Notes: generated from the letters alone by a model not told the origin. A stretch of 64,000 bases of DNA from Setophaga petechia (GCA_024362935.1 JANCRA010000007.1:16834003-16898002); one strand, 5' to 3'; counted from the first letter of the stretch, positions 1 to 16,555 are shown. Numbers and translations are program-made.

Positions 1-86
1 AAAGGTAAGGGCTTAATTTGTTACTACCTGTCCTGGAGTCTCTTGGTTTAACCATGGATGCTTGGAGTTTCTTATATATGACATAC

Positions 87-188
87 CTGGAATTTGTGCT
101 GGTCCACCTCCAGCATAGCTTTGGGCAGGAGGCTGCTGTGGATAGCCACCAAAGCCAGGCCCAGTGGGAGGCACAGCAAAGCCAGGGC
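87..188 (-). CDS. ANXA7: ANXA7 exon 4 (GYP-repeat tail)
   Basis: This 102 bp exon completes codon 92 and adds 33 codons plus one base, including PGFAVPPTGPGFGGYPQQPP and AQSYAGGGPAQIP. The acceptor CCTCCAG is at 189-195, with a poly-T tract just upstream on the minus strand. The donor GTATGT is at 86-81. The next exon is outside the window, because no in-frame bracketed exon is visible in bases 1-80. Confidence 0.9.
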
Positions 189-3100
189 CTGGAGGAGCCA
201 GGAAAAAAAAAGACTTTAGCACACTTAGTATTTTGTACTTCTTGACACAACAGGAGCCGGCTTATTTAAACAAAACCATGTAAGAGACCGGTTTCACCAT
301 GTCTGTGCAGTGACCCAGAACCAGCAAGGCTCTGCCAGCAGCACTCAGGTATTTACTGCTGGATGGCAACCTGGCTGCCTGCATGCTGCTGCCTGCACCC
401 ATCACTGAACAAAACTGCTTTTCTTTGCTGTTTCTGACAAGCACAGGGAATGGTTACACTGAAGATCACTCCTGACTGGTACTCTTAACAAAGGATCTTA
501 CCTCCAGGGTAAGGTGGCATTCCTCCAGCCTGGGGAGCTCCAGGGAAGCCCCCTGAAGCGGGGTAGCCCCCCGGGGCAGGATACCCTGCTGCCCCTGGAA
601 ACCCAGCATTTGGTGATGCTGCAGGATAGGTCCCTCCTCCTGATGGAGGGAATCCTCCAGGAACAGCAGGATAGGCATACTGACCAGCTGGTGGATAGAC
701 AGACTCCTGTCCTGTTGGCTGAAACACAAAAATGGGATGTCTGTATGCCTGTTAACAGCACATTAGAGTAAAAACTCCCAAGCTGCCAAAATGTCCGCAT
801 GTATAATAACAACGTGAATTATACAATTAGTTGTAGGGCTCACAGCAGCAGCAGAATTCCTGAAGCCTGGATGGGGTCCTCCTGGTTGGGTGTTCTGATG
901 CATCTCCTACGTTGACACGGAATCAGAGACTGCTGCAGGGTGGAAGTCACCTCTGGATGACCTGTGATCCCATCCACCCTCAAAGCATGGCCAGCTTTGG
1001 AGTTGGATGAGCTCATGCAAGGCCTGATAGTCAAGTTTTCAGTATGTACAAGGAATGACAAATTCACAGCCTCTCTGGGCCTCTGTTCCAGTTTTTGACC
1101 ACTCTCCTAGAGAAAAATGTTTTCCTCAAACCAAATTGCAATTGCAAACTGTATTTGCTAGATGCTCTTTCACTGTGTACATCTGAAAAGAATTGGCTCC
1201 AATGTCTCTATTGCTCCTCCTCAGCCAGCAGAAAACAAGAGATCTGTGCTTAGCCTGCTCTGCTCCAGGTAAGCAGCCTTCCCTGCACATGCTCCTCTTT
1301 GTCCATGCCTTTGTTGTACTGGGAGGCCACAAGCAGACATGGCATGGCAGAGATGCTCTTGCTGAAGCCTGCTGTGCCATTAGCCTTCCTCCCTGAGGAC
1401 TCAGTGCTGAGCCACACTCGTCTTGTCAGCCACCGTGACTCCTGGTCCTTTACTGGAAAGCTGCTCTTTCTATCCCACACGAGGAGGTGAGCTCAGCTCA
1501 GCTTGCTCTCTTTGAAGCATTAGGAACTCACCCCCTGTTTTCCCATTTCCTTTGGAATCCAGGTTACAAAGCATGGACATTCAGTGATTAAATCTGGATC
1601 ACTGAGTCAGACTGAACACCTATTACAGGTTTTAAATAAAAAACCCAAGTCTAACAGATATATATTTGTTTTGCTACATGTATGATTCACCAGCCATCCC
1701 ACAAAGGCTGCTATTAGCATTAAGATATATTAAGAAATATTTACTTGGATAATATAGATCTCTAAGGGAAAGCCTGTAAGGTAAAAGTCATTATACATGA
1801 TCTTAGAAATCAGGCATTCAAAATCAGCTTCATAATGAAGCATAATGGATGAGACCCATTACTCACTTGCTGGGAATCATCTTTACTGCTTTAGAAATAC
1901 AAGTCACACATTACATATAGTACACATTCATTCTTGACCCCAGAAAACAAATAAAGTGCAGAGCAGAAAAGCCTAAATCAAATGTTCTCGGGTTTGGCTG
2001 CACCAAGATTTCTACCCCCAAATTCTTATGCCCAGGCTATATAATATTCTTTTCCCTAGAGGTACAGTCTAACATTTTTCTGCCTGACTCACCAAAAAGA
2101 TTTTATTAGAATTTAGATTCATAAATCCAAAATTAGGATCCTCAAAACCCTGCTCAGATTACTACTGGTGCTGCAGAAAAAAACAATTTCACATATGCTT
2201 TTTAAATTGTTTATCACATTGGGCATCATCAATGAGATTAGGAAATCATTGATAACAAGTCTAAAAGGTCTTATAAATTAATTCATTGAAGCTGGCTATT
2301 TTTTTAGATGTTAGCTAAAAAAAAAAAGATATTTTCAGATGTAGTTAAAAATAAACTACAGCTAAAATCATGAGGGTTCAGCAGAACCTTAAGGGAAGAA
2401 TAGAAATCCTGGAGTTAATAGTCTTGTTTCTAACATGTTTGTCTTTCATTTGACTGACTTAAATGTTTCAGAAGAAGTAAGGATAGATTGTAAAGCAAAA
2501 TCATCAGAGAATTTATTGCACGTATTTATATGTACATGTTTATATTTTACACCTATTTTTAGCCTTTCAGTATCTTAAAGGCATTCAGGCTGATCCATGC
2601 TTAAGTCAGGTTCTGTACTACATAGAACAAAGGTAGAATTCCCACAATTACAGCATGACAAGTGCCATCATCAGTGCCATAAAAGCACAGAGATTAATCT
2701 AGCTTTGAAAAATATTGCAGGCATATCAAAAAGACTGCAGTATCAGCCATACCTGATACAATTCAGCCTTCCATTAAGTTTCCTTCAAATTTTTAGTCCA
2801 TTCAGTTGTGAGATGAAGGTGGAACAGTCCTGTGGATAAGGTAGTCAAGATAGAGTGTCCTCTATCCTCAGAAAAATATTTACTTGGTGTTATATGAAAG
2901 CTGGGCTACTTGAGTGAAGTGTTCCAAGCTCTTCCTGATGGCTGTGACCACTGAAGCTTGTTGAACATCTCTGTAAATCCTGGGATATGGCTATGTGAGT
3001 ATTTTGTACAGATTGGTTCAGAGATTACTTCTAACCCTACATGTGAAGGGCCTCCTATTTACAGAAGAAACTTTTAAAAAGAAAAAGAATTGTTGAGATG

Positions 3101-3460
3101 AGAACAGCTATATTTAAAACACCAAGCTCACAAGATAAAATAAGACCGAAGACTTTTCTGGAACAATGGGCGTCACTAAAAAAACTAAGCTTCCTTCTTG
3201 GAATTCTTATGTGACAGCTGTAAACTCATTCCCAGAGATACACAGAGGAGAACAAAGACCATAGACTAGAGAACAGGGTACATGAACTCACTACTACTAT
3301 TTACTACTAGCTACTATTTACAGACACATGGAGCACAGTCAGAAGGGGTATTCACAGAACACAAGTGCATTAGGAATGCAACATATTCAAGAGCCATACT
3401 TACAGGATAACCTGGGAAAGCAGGGTAGCCATCAGAAGGGGGATAACCTGGGTATGACAT
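87..3460 (-). CDS. ANXA7: Annexin A7 (synexin), N-terminal part of the gene; 3 coding exons, runs off the left edge
   Basis: Annexin A7 is a calcium-dependent phospholipid-binding protein that promotes membrane fusion and vesicle aggregation. It has a long Gly/Tyr/Pro-rich N-terminal tail followed by four annexin repeats. Coding exons on the minus strand are 3404-3460, 502-718 and 87-188. They give residues 1 to about 125, starting MSYPGYPPSDGYPAFPGYP and continuing with many GYP/GFP/PGG units such as GYPAPGGYPASGGFPGAPQ. This matches the ANXA7 tail better than ANXA11, whose tail begins similarly but then diverges. All junctions have GT/AG sites and stay in frame. The ATG at 3458-3460 is one base inside its exon, after a clear acceptor. 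Only the disordered tail is present; the annexin repeats lie beyond position 1. The tail is low complexity and probably disordered. Identification rests on remembered similarity. Confidence 0.9.
502..718 (-). CDS. ANXA7: ANXA7 exon 3 (GYP-repeat tail)
   Basis: This 217 bp exon encodes residues 20-91 plus the first base of codon 92. It begins PTGQESVYPPAGQYAYP and is built of degenerate G-Y/F-P repeats. The acceptor TGTTTCAG is at 719-725 and the donor GTAAGAT at 501-495. The plus-strand open frame over the same bases is a shadow of this exon. Confidence 0.92.
719..3403 (-). other. ANXA7 intron 2, no additional gene seen
   Basis: This 2.7 kb intron lies between coding exons 2 and 3. Apart from the CR1 fragment at about 930-1290 it is AT-rich unique-looking sequence. 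Short open frames here, the longest about 85 codons, show no recognisable protein features. Confidence 0.7.
930..1290 (-). repeat. Old CR1 LINE fragment in an ANXA7 intron
   Basis: Read on the plus strand, the text follows the reverse complement of a CR1 body. Landmarks are a run near 980 resembling CTCAAAGCAGGGCCAGCTTT, then CACAGCCTCTCTGGGC near 1065, then TTCCAGTTTTTGACCACTCT near 1087. CR1 is the dominant LINE of birds and reptiles. The copy is heavily mutated and 5'-truncated, so its ends are approximate. It supports an avian or reptilian source. Confidence 0.65.
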
Positions 3461-3461
3461 T
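3404..3461 (-). CDS. ANXA7: ANXA7 exon 2 (first coding exon)
   Basis: One 5'UTR base at 3461 is followed by the ATG at 3460-3458 and 19 codons, MSYPGYPPSDGYPAFPGYP. The acceptor, a pyrimidine run ending CCCCAG, lies just above 3461. The donor GTAAGT is at 3403-3398. The exon ends in phase 0. Confidence 0.92.
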
Positions 3462-4930
3462 CTGGGGAAGAAAAAATAAAAAAGTTATTTTCACTGTGAG
3501 ACACTATCTTTGAGTTTGTAGTAAGTATTTGCTTCCTAATTAATCTGTTAAATCACTTGAATAATCTGCTATTAATCCACAGAACTTTCATTTTTTTTTC
3601 TCTCCTACATCTGACCATAACAATCAGAATTCAGAAGGGAAGCATCTTCAACTCATAGTAATTATAGTAATAACTATCACTCTTATTTAGGGTCAGACAG
3701 ACATTTAAGCATGGTAAGAGGCTCAAACGTCCAGAAAGCTCTAAAATACAGGATACACTTTGAGGTGCCAGCAGGAGGGAGCTTGAACCCTTTTCCAGGA
3801 CAGAAACTATGCAGGTTTCTGGACTGCACCAAGCACCTGTATCCATCACCCTGCACTGCTCCGCTCACAGGGGTGGTTTCTGGGAGAAGAGCAGTACCCT
3901 AGTAATTCCATGTAAAATGGTAATTTGGTAAAGAACAGGTATTTAGCATTACTTCATTTGTGGAGCAAATGTCTATTTCCTGACACTAACTGTTTTTCTT
4001 TTTAGTCACATTTTTAACAGAGGGACTTGAGGAGTAGGAGTAGAGATCATCCCATCCTTCATGTTGCCAACCAGGGCAGGGATATTCGAGACCATTAGCC
4101 AGGTTATGAAACTTTTAATGACGGAGAGAAAAAACGGACTTTAAATTTGGGACAAGCATCCTCAAGTTGAACAGTGGCTCTGTCATAACTACTTTTATAA
4201 CCAAAACAACAACAGATTTTTTTTCCTTCAGACTGTCGTTTCCCCGCGCTGTCCGCGGATGGGCACGGGGCGGGTGTGAGTCAGCTGCGGCACTGGCCCG
4301 CGGTGAAACATCGACGGGCGCGCCGCGCTCCGTGCGTTGGGCGGGAGCTCGGCCGGTAAACACCGAGAAGTCTCCCCGTGGCGGCTGCTCCGCCGGGACC
4401 GCCCGGCCCCGCACCCCGCCGGTACCGCACCGCAGCCCCGCCAGCACCGCGCCCGCCCCCGCGGCCTTTAAGGGCCCCGCCTGCCGCTGCCCCGCTCTGC
4501 TCAGGGCAGTCACGCATCGCCCCAGGCTCCTCCCGCTCCCACAGCCGCCAGCCGCGGGCCGGCCCGGCGAACCCTCCGGCGAGGTGGAGCTGCAGGCGGA
4601 GGCAAGTGTGCCGGTGTCCCGGTACCCACTTCTCCCGAGGCCACCGGAGCTCGTCCCCGCTCCGCAGCGCCAGGGCAGCTCCCGCCGGGGGTGCGGTTCC
4701 CGGGGGCAGGCGGCACCTCCCTCAGCCGGACACCCGCCGAGCCCCGAACCGCGGACGGCCGCGGCTCCGGGAGCGTTGCCCGGAGCTCCATCCACACCCC
4801 GGGGCTGCGGCCGAGCCCCCGAGCGATGTCTGAGCAGAGCCGGGGCTGCGGCCGAGCCCCTGGGCGGTGCGAGCGGAGCCGGCGGGGCTGGGGCGAGGGG
4901 CTCCTCCCTCCCCCCCCCCAGCCGCCTCAC
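3462..4930 (-). other. ANXA7 intron 1 (predicted)
   Basis: Presumed intron between the untranslated first exon and the ATG exon. The part above about 4240 is CpG-island DNA and the rest is AT-rich. Long open frames here on both strands, including one of 474 codons spanning 4115-5539, arise from the GC-rich, stop-poor island and are not supported as genes. Confidence 0.55.
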
Positions 4931-5200
4931 CTGAGGGGAACTTGCGGAGCCTCCGGCCTCTCTCCGCAGCCACACCGCAAAATGGAGCCCGTGCGGCCGG
5001 CGATGCCCGCCCCGCCCCCGGCACCGAGCCCGCCCCGCCCGGCCCACGGGCCGCGCTCCCCACGGGCAGGGGCACCGCGCTCGGTGCCGGTAGCGACGGC
5101 CCTGCGAGCGCAGAACCCTTTGCTGTCCGTGCAGGCTCGGTTGCCTCGATGAAGGGAGCTGTGACATGCCCGGCCGTCTCTCGGGACGGACGAGAGGTAA
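4240..5200. promoter_or_regulatory. CpG island and promoter region of ANXA7
   Basis: About 1 kb of very GC- and CpG-rich sequence interrupts AT-rich flanks. It contains GC boxes (CCCCGCCCC at 5010-5018 and CCCCGCCC at 5033-5040) and lies 5' of the ANXA7 coding start on the minus strand. No convincing TATA box was seen for ANXA7, which fits a dispersed housekeeping promoter. It may also fire rightward: a good plus-strand donor, GAGAG|GTAAGT, ends at 5196. Confidence 0.75.
4931..5000 (-). other. ANXA7: Predicted ANXA7 exon 1 (5'UTR)
   Basis: A strong minus-strand donor, CCTCAG|GTGAGG, has its junction between 4931 and 4930. It is the best candidate to splice to the ATG exon at 3461. GC boxes lie immediately upstream. 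The transcription start is not resolved, so the 5000 end is a guess. The placement is inferred from donor quality and position in the island only. Confidence 0.45.
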
Positions 5201-8200
5201 GTTCACAGGCACAAGTGCCACGAACACAGAGCCGCTCGCCAGTGGAGCTGTGACACAGGGAAGCGTTCCCACAGGAAGCGCCCGGAGATGCTTGTCCCAC
5301 GGCAGCCCTTTGCCACCCGGTAGGAAAGGGAGGGAAAAGTCCACACTGCAGTTTCCCTGTAGCACCACTGCAATGGAGATCAGCCCTAATGCGTGTAGTT
5401 TTAAGCCAAGTCTGTAATCCAATAACACATAAGTCTTTAGATCAGGATCATCGTTCAGTAGTTGCAGGGAGTCCATCAAGTCACCCAGGCCGCCAGAACT
5501 GCATGTAACAGGCAAAGAATATAAAAGACCTAAGTGCATGGAGCTAGAGGAGCTGCTCCTTTTGCTGTAGTTACTGAAGACCAGGATCTAAGTCCCAAGA
5601 GGACATAAAGGTAAGATTGACTGACTACTACATACACTTTTCTAGAAAGAAATGTTAATTATAGTTATTTGAATGTAATTATGGGGAGTGCGCCTACTGT
5701 TTTGTTTCTGTCTGTTGTAATGTTTATTAATATTATACTTTGAATAGACATTATACACACGTACTTTACCTGATGGTTAATTATTCATAAGACATTCTGA
5801 CGAACAATATACAATTTATGAAGGATTCACCTATAATATTATGCACCAGTTACTTGAGGTTATTCAAAATATCCTTTTTTTTTTGTTTATGACAAACACG
5901 TCAGTAGTTTAGAGACCATTCCAGTGCAAACAGCTTTGGTTCCTTCCTGTAACCTGGTGCAGCACTTCAGCTCTAGATGAAATAACAACCACTGTTCTCT
6001 TTGTCCATAAAACAGCATGAAGTGCAGACAGCAGAAAATAGCTGGGTAATAATTTACCATGCTTGCTCGCTTCAAATGAAGAGCACCTAAAGCCCCATGA
6101 ATCTAATACATTACCTATCCAGGAAAATTGGGCTTGTTCTTGTTTACCCAGAACACATCAGGAGTGGCTTTAAGAATTTAATCCTCACGGCATTCTTCAG
6201 CTGACACTCCGAGTGCATGTCTACTTTATTTCACCTGTTAAGCACATTTCTTTCAGGACAGATATATATTTTAATCCTTGTTTCCATGGGAACCAAGTAC
6301 ATTTATAAAATACACACTTCTTTATCTTTTTCATTAGTGGACTGTTTTGAATTAAACTACTCAAGAAAAAAAAGATTTGTTTTAAAATAAATTCCTTTCT
6401 TTTTGTGTGAAAGGAAGAAGAAAATATTTTAAACAAAATCATATGTGTTTGAAGAATCTGTTAAATGCATTGAACGTTTATGTGTCAAGGAGAATGTTTG
6501 GAATTACGTTTTTAAAGCGTGCAATGGAACCATTGTTGTCATCTAATTTCACTCTGTATTTAGGAAAATCCCTCGACTTGTTACTTTTCCTAGAGCCCAC
6601 ACATTTAGGAAAGCTTCTAAATGCCATGCAGAGGCAAGGCAGCTTCTCACTATTAGAAAATTCAAGTTTAGTGGAGAGACGAACTTTTGTTCATATCTTG
6701 TGTAATATTCTTGCATCTGATCCTAGGACATGGTACTGGACAGAATTCTGGTCTGAAGTGACTTGGCTCAACTACGTAGTTGTGCTGAGTGCTGTCACAA
6801 GAACTGAAACAAAACTTTTTTTCCAGAGGAATTGAATTTATTATTGGTGATGTAGGCAGCTAAGGCATTGCTGTTCGTCTATGTGTCCTGGTTGGAATAT
6901 TGTTTCCCACTAAAGTAATAGAAAGTATTACTTTCAGTGTTCTACTCCAGCCAATATAATTAAATTAAAAGCAAAGACTTCCCCCAACTTTGTTGTAAGA
7001 ACTGGTCAGCGTTGAACCATGGGTCAAAGTGTAACAAACGCACAGGATACTGCAGTGGCCCAAGTCTACATTATGTACTAAAACCACTTCTACTGTTAGA
7101 CTGCCTTGTGACTGCAGTCCCGGTAGCTGTTGAGGTAACCTTCCCTGTGCAGGGAGCAGAACGAGTTCAGCCCCTTCAGGAGGCGGGAGGAGCCCTGAGT
7201 TTGGTCAGCTGCTCCAGGGAGTCACTGCCGGTGACTCATGGAATACTCCACCCGCCCTGCTCTGAGCATCGGGGTTTCACACAACCCCTTCCGAGCTGCC
7301 AACCAGTCTCTGGTTCCGTTGCGAGGAAATTGAAGCTTCACCCTTCCTCAAAGCACAGGAGAACAGCAGCTTGTTCTGCTTAACTGTTCTGGAAGGGTTG
7401 TGTGTCTAACATTTTCACATCAGTTTTAATCATGAGGATTGAACCCATGAATTTGAGGTTGAGGTGGCATATGTCCACAGGTTCACGAAATTGCACACCA
7501 GAACACTGCCTCCTCTTTGCAGCAGGTTGAAGTTTTCTGCCAAGAAACTGAAGTGATTCAACTGAAAACACAAATTTAGTGACCTTCATCCCAGTACATG
7601 AAAATAATCACCAAATGAAGTTGCTAATCTGGCAGCAAGGATTTAAGTTTCAAGTTGCAGATAACAATAAGGTTTGTCATTCCCAACAACATAGAACTGT
7701 TTTTCTGCTGAGTCGCATCGGTTAAAAAATAGTGGACCATTACCACCTCCTCCTGAATTTTTATGAAGGCATTCCCTAAATATCAATTATAAATAAGATA
7801 GTTTATCCTGAAAGTATTAATTTTTAAAAGAAACATAGCAGTCTTACTGTGCTGGGAAGATGTCAGAGCGAAGCATAATGTCTGTGTCCCTTATCACATA
7901 TCTTCATTATTAGTCTTCAGTTATTTGCAAGGACTGGCAAATTCCACAATGATCACAAATTGTTCTTGGAAGTTTGCATTTTGGGCACACTAGCTTATAA
8001 AACAGCATTGATTTTTAACACTCTAAAAGCTGAATAGCTTTCTTTTTATGTTTTCTCCATTTTCCTAACAGGGAATGACAAAGAGCCTCCTGCAGAGGAA
8101 AGGTCAGTGAAATAATATTTTGCTTCCCCCCTCCCCCTCCACACAACTTCTTTGCAATAATTGAGAGACTTGTCCACCTTTGCTGTTTCCTCTTTTCTGC

Positions 8201-9424
8201 CACTTGATGCCATGTCAAAACTTTCTTCAAAAAACACTGTGATATGAAAATTTTGAAACATTAAATGGCTGAATTTAAGAATATTAAATTTTAAAAAGAG
8301 AAAGGAAAGCAAAACATTTTTATTCAGACTAATAAAAAAACTGAGTTCTAATACTTTTTTAATGCTCACAAATAACATTTTCAATGAGATGAGGATCTTT
8401 CCTGGACCTTCACTTTTCAATTACATTGACCTTGCAATTAGAACTTAGAATTTAGCATTGAGTCACTGGGGGCACTCTCTAAATTGTACCAACCAATATA
8501 GGATGTATAGATTTGTAATCTGAGTCTTATTCTTGGATTTAGCTGGCAAATTACCAGTTTTGGAGAACACTCTCTTTGCATACTTCAATTTCAAATTCAT
8601 TCACCAAACCAGATGGAGTCCCTAGTAAGGTGGGAACAGTTTTGTAGAAGAGTGATGCTTCAACTCTGTTAAAGCAGAGTACCCCCTCAGCACAGCTGAA
8701 CTGTAAGACAGCTTCTAAAGGTAATGTTATTGGCAGAGACTGTGCAAAGTTACAGCTGATATTTGTATTGGCTTTCTTCCAGCTGGAACTTACTTAACAT
8801 GAAACCAATCTTGGGGAGAAAATGGGGTGTCTCTTCACATAATTTTAGCAGCAGTACAGCATTATGAAATAGAAAATTCCTATTTGGCAACACCCAGCTT
8901 TTAACCTCACATCTCATGGATTGTCATTTTGCTGTCCTTTTCTTCTTTCTCAAAGATGGAAGCTCCAGTAGCCAAGCTTGTTTATCCACAAATGCTTTTC
9001 AAACTTTTACCATGAACTGACTTGCTGGCTTTAATTCCCTGAACTCTCCCTTTACAAGGGGCTAATGCTATTGACCTTTACCTCCTTTCCTAAATAATCA
9101 GAAAATAATTATATGCATAGAAGTGATACCACAAACTGAATTTACTGTCTCGTAGTCTGTCAGTACCTTGCTGAAGGGATATACCCAGCACCACTGATAA
9201 CCCAGAGACTATTCTGCAGTCCTTCATGGTAAAGCATATTATACACAACACAAATCTCCACACTTTCAGTGTGCTTTAGCAGTTGGAAGAAAACCTGCAA
9301 AGAACTGGACTTCATTCCCATCCACTCTTTCTTTCCTGATGCCACCTAACCCCCCACCCTCTTTCAAAAATGGATTCATTACACAATAAATGAGAAAGTT
9401 TTTTTTCTGGACAGAAGCCATTGT
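5201..9424. other. Intergenic space between ANXA7 and EIF3F
   Basis: No supported gene. It is AT-rich sequence with short open frames. A 142-codon plus-strand frame at 6407-6835 and a 123-codon one at 7012-7383 have no recognisable motifs. A second plus-strand donor-like site, AAAG|GTAAGA, follows 5610. A GC-richer patch at 7120-7340 holds a consensus AP-1 site, TGACTCA, at 7232-7238, which could be regulatory. Confidence 0.6.
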
Positions 9425-9733
9425 TGCCACTGCAATGGAACTTTTATTCCAAACACATTCTTGCAATAAAGCTGTATTTTGTTATACAAGTAGACAAATC
9501 CACAAAACATAAGATTCTCTTATTCCATTTTAAAATACGAGGCTCAACTGAACTGCAGCTGCTCCCATTCATTTCCTAAAACATGTTACGGGCTTTTCAG
9601 AGCAATGGAAATAACAATGTAAACCAAGTCATGGAGGTCATTAAATTACAGTCCAAGGAAATTTCTAACACCACAGAAAAGTGTATCTGCTCATTCTTCG
9701 GGCTCCTTAAAGTGTAGGGTGGCAAAAGTTTCT
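9425..9733 (-). other. EIF3F: EIF3F 3'UTR (predicted)
   Basis: This is the sequence from the stop codon to just beyond the AATAAA at 9448-9443. No other coding feature overlaps it. The end is inferred from the polyadenylation signal. Confidence 0.6.
9443..9448 (-). terminator. EIF3F: EIF3F polyadenylation signal
   Basis: The plus strand reads TTTATT, which is AATAAA on the minus strand. It lies about 290 bp past the EIF3F stop codon, so cleavage would fall at roughly 9420-9430. This predicts a short 3'UTR of about 310 nt. Confidence 0.7.
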
Positions 9734-14488
<4,755 letters not shown>

Positions 14489-15044
14489 CTGCGGAGATGC
14501 CGCTCAGCACTGCGTAAGGAGGCAGCGGGGTCGCGCCTGGTGTGTGGTGCTGCGCCGTGCGCTCCCCTGGCGGGGCCGGGTGAGCGCCCTCGTGCGGGCG
14601 GGCCGGGCACGGCGGGGCTCGGGGCGCCGAGAGGGCGCAGGCGGCCTGGGCTGCCTCACGGCTCTCAGGTGGTGGTGCTGCAAATGTAGCTGGGCGGCGC
14701 GGCGCCCGGGAAGGTGCTCCAGTAGTGCTGTATGCAGCCCTTGGGACGAGCAAGTGCTGTTAGTCTTTATTGCCTCAATAGAAGAATAAGTGGTTGTCAA
14801 GTATTCTGTCAAGAGGAAATGCTGGTTGTCCCTTTCCAAGGTTTAGTGACTGCCCAGCAAATTCACTTACTGGATGACACTTGCCTGTTGCTTGTAGCGC
14901 CGCGTGGGTTCACTCCCGAGCAGCGCAGCTGTGCGAGTTGGGCAAGAATCGCTGAGTTGGTGAGACCTCATCGCAGCCCGCAGCTTCTTCCCTCGTGAGG
15001 GGAGGCGGAGGGGCAGGCACTGATGTCTGTGGTGGCACTGACAG

Positions 15045-15245
15045 AGCCAGGGGAACGGCCTGAAGACGTGTCAGGGGAGATTTAATTTGGATGTTAGAAA
15101 AAGGCTCTTCACCCAGAGGGTGGTTGGAACAGGGAGCAGGGTCGCCAGGAAAGTGGTCACAACACCCAGTCTGACGGAGTTCAAAAAGTGTTTGAACACT
15201 GCTCTCAGGCACATGGTGTGACTCCTGGACCAGTGGGTCCCTTCT
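15045..15245 (+). repeat. CR1 LINE 3'-region fragment
   Basis: Plus-strand text follows the CR1 3' portion: a GGGGAGATTTAATTTGGATG-type run near 15075, TCTTCACCCAGAGGGTGGTT near 15107, then a GGAAAGTGGTCACAACACCC-like run and TTCAAAAAGTGTTTGAACAC. It lacks the terminal octamer and is diverged and truncated. Open frames antisense to it, such as that in 14910-15536, are not genes. Confidence 0.8.
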
Positions 15246-16256
15246 ACCCGAAGATATTCTGTGAAATGAAACATATATGCTTTCAATAGCTGCTAAGGGG
15301 ACTGGATTCTTTCCAAAGTTTGACTTTCTATTTGTTAACCATTTTATCATGACAGATGGCTTTTGGAGTTTTCTCTGCTTCATTAGTTGAGGCCTGAACG
15401 TCTTCAGTAAATGAGCAGTTTCAACTATGTCATTGAAGAAGGCTCCCGAGTATAAAAGAAGCACCTCAATAAAAGGATCACACGTTCTATGTGGAAGCAG
15501 TCTGCTTCTCTTACGTAAGTGGGGAACACCTTTCAAAACTACAAAGCAGAGCTAATGTATGGGAGCATGAACAGATTTTATCTCTTCATAAAAGCACTTC
15601 CAGGTCTGTGTACCAGTAAAAACTGGATCTCCTATTCTTAGGCTTTCTCAGTGCAGCCTTCATTTCCTGTAGGTGTGGCTGGGTGAAATTGCAAAAAGCT
15701 TTAAAATGTTTCTGTTCCCAGAGCTTTGATGTGTCATTGAGGAGTCTAATGTGCGAGGTGTTCTTGTTAGAGAGTAGCTGTTTGATCTCATTCTTGTTTG
15801 CATCAAGCTGGGCTTGGTGCTTAATTTGACATAGTCAGCTGCAGAGTCACGTGGAGCAAGCAAGGCTCTGTAAGAGCCCATTATACTTTTATGTTTTCAC
15901 TTTAAAAATTGGGCAACTTAATGTGAAGCAAGCAGCAGTTGTGCTTCAAAACTGGCAACTGTGATAACCTTCTTTTAATTAGTTGATGTCCAGTTGCTGC
16001 ACCGGGTGCCAGAGAGTGTATGTAGTGAGTGAAGTGGATAGCCTGTATCTCAAAAGTCCAAGACCAGTGGTTGGCTCATACAAAGCCCACTCAATACAAA
16101 GACTGTATAAATCTAATGATAAGAAAATCAATCATGTGATCGTGCCTGGAGCAGATGTCTCCAAGCTATAAAACTGTTTTTTTCCTTGCTAAATGACTGC
16201 TGAAAAATGAAGACTTTTATTATTACTATTGTTTCACAAAGTATCAGATTACTTCT
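15246..16256. other. Intergenic sequence, no gene seen
   Basis: AT-rich sequence between the CR1 fragment and the first LTR-like repeat. No open frame with recognisable features was found. Confidence 0.6.
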
Positions 16257-16555
16257 TGCAGGGGGGTAGAATATAAGAAAATAAAGATAGTGTAGAAAGT
16301 AGTCTTACCCCTAAGGAGTTGCAGCTGGGCCGATTATCAAAGATTTAGGAGAGGCCTGACTTTAACAGGCTGCAGTTGTAACCAGTGAGAAGAAGATGCT
16401 ATATAAGAGTGGGGTGGCTGGTTGAGAGGGGAACTGGAGTTGGTTGGCTGCTTTGTGAAGAAGAAAGGAGATGCCCATGAGAAAACACCAAGGAGGTATG
16501 AAACTTTTGTGCTAAGGAGACAACAGCATGGAAGCCCTGAAATAAGATGATAACA
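16257..16555 (+). mobile_element. Solo-LTR-like repeat, copy A
   Basis: About 300 bp closely matching 37616-37924 over its full length. Shared landmarks are TAGAATATAAGAAAATAAAG at the start, CCTAAGGAGTTGCAGCTGGG, a CCAAT-like element (CCAGTGAGAAG here), a TATA box (TATATAAGAG) and GGTTGAGAGGGGAACTGGAG. CCAAT plus TATA in a short dispersed unit beginning TG and ending ACA suggests a retroviral LTR. No clean target duplication or internal retroviral sequence was found, so the boundaries and class are tentative. Confidence 0.65.

Noticed and set aside
3404..3461. ANXA11 as the identity of the left-edge annexin
   Set aside because: The first residues are shared, but the following GYPAFPGYP and GQESVYPPAGQY segments fit the ANXA7 tail instead.
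4167..4934. 255-codon plus-strand frame in the same island
   Set aside because: Same compositional cause, with no motif and no conserved start.
4115..5539. 474-codon minus-strand open frame across the ANXA7 CpG island
   Set aside because: Arg/Ala/Gly/Pro-rich translation is typical of stop-poor CpG-island DNA. Overlapping frames are open on both strands and no domain is visible.
6407..6835. 142-codon plus-strand frame between ANXA7 and EIF3F
   Set aside because: No family resemblance, no promoter or splice context, AT-rich.
14910..15536. 208-codon minus-strand frame
   Set aside because: It runs antisense through a CR1 fragment and CpG-island flank, with no coherent protein.
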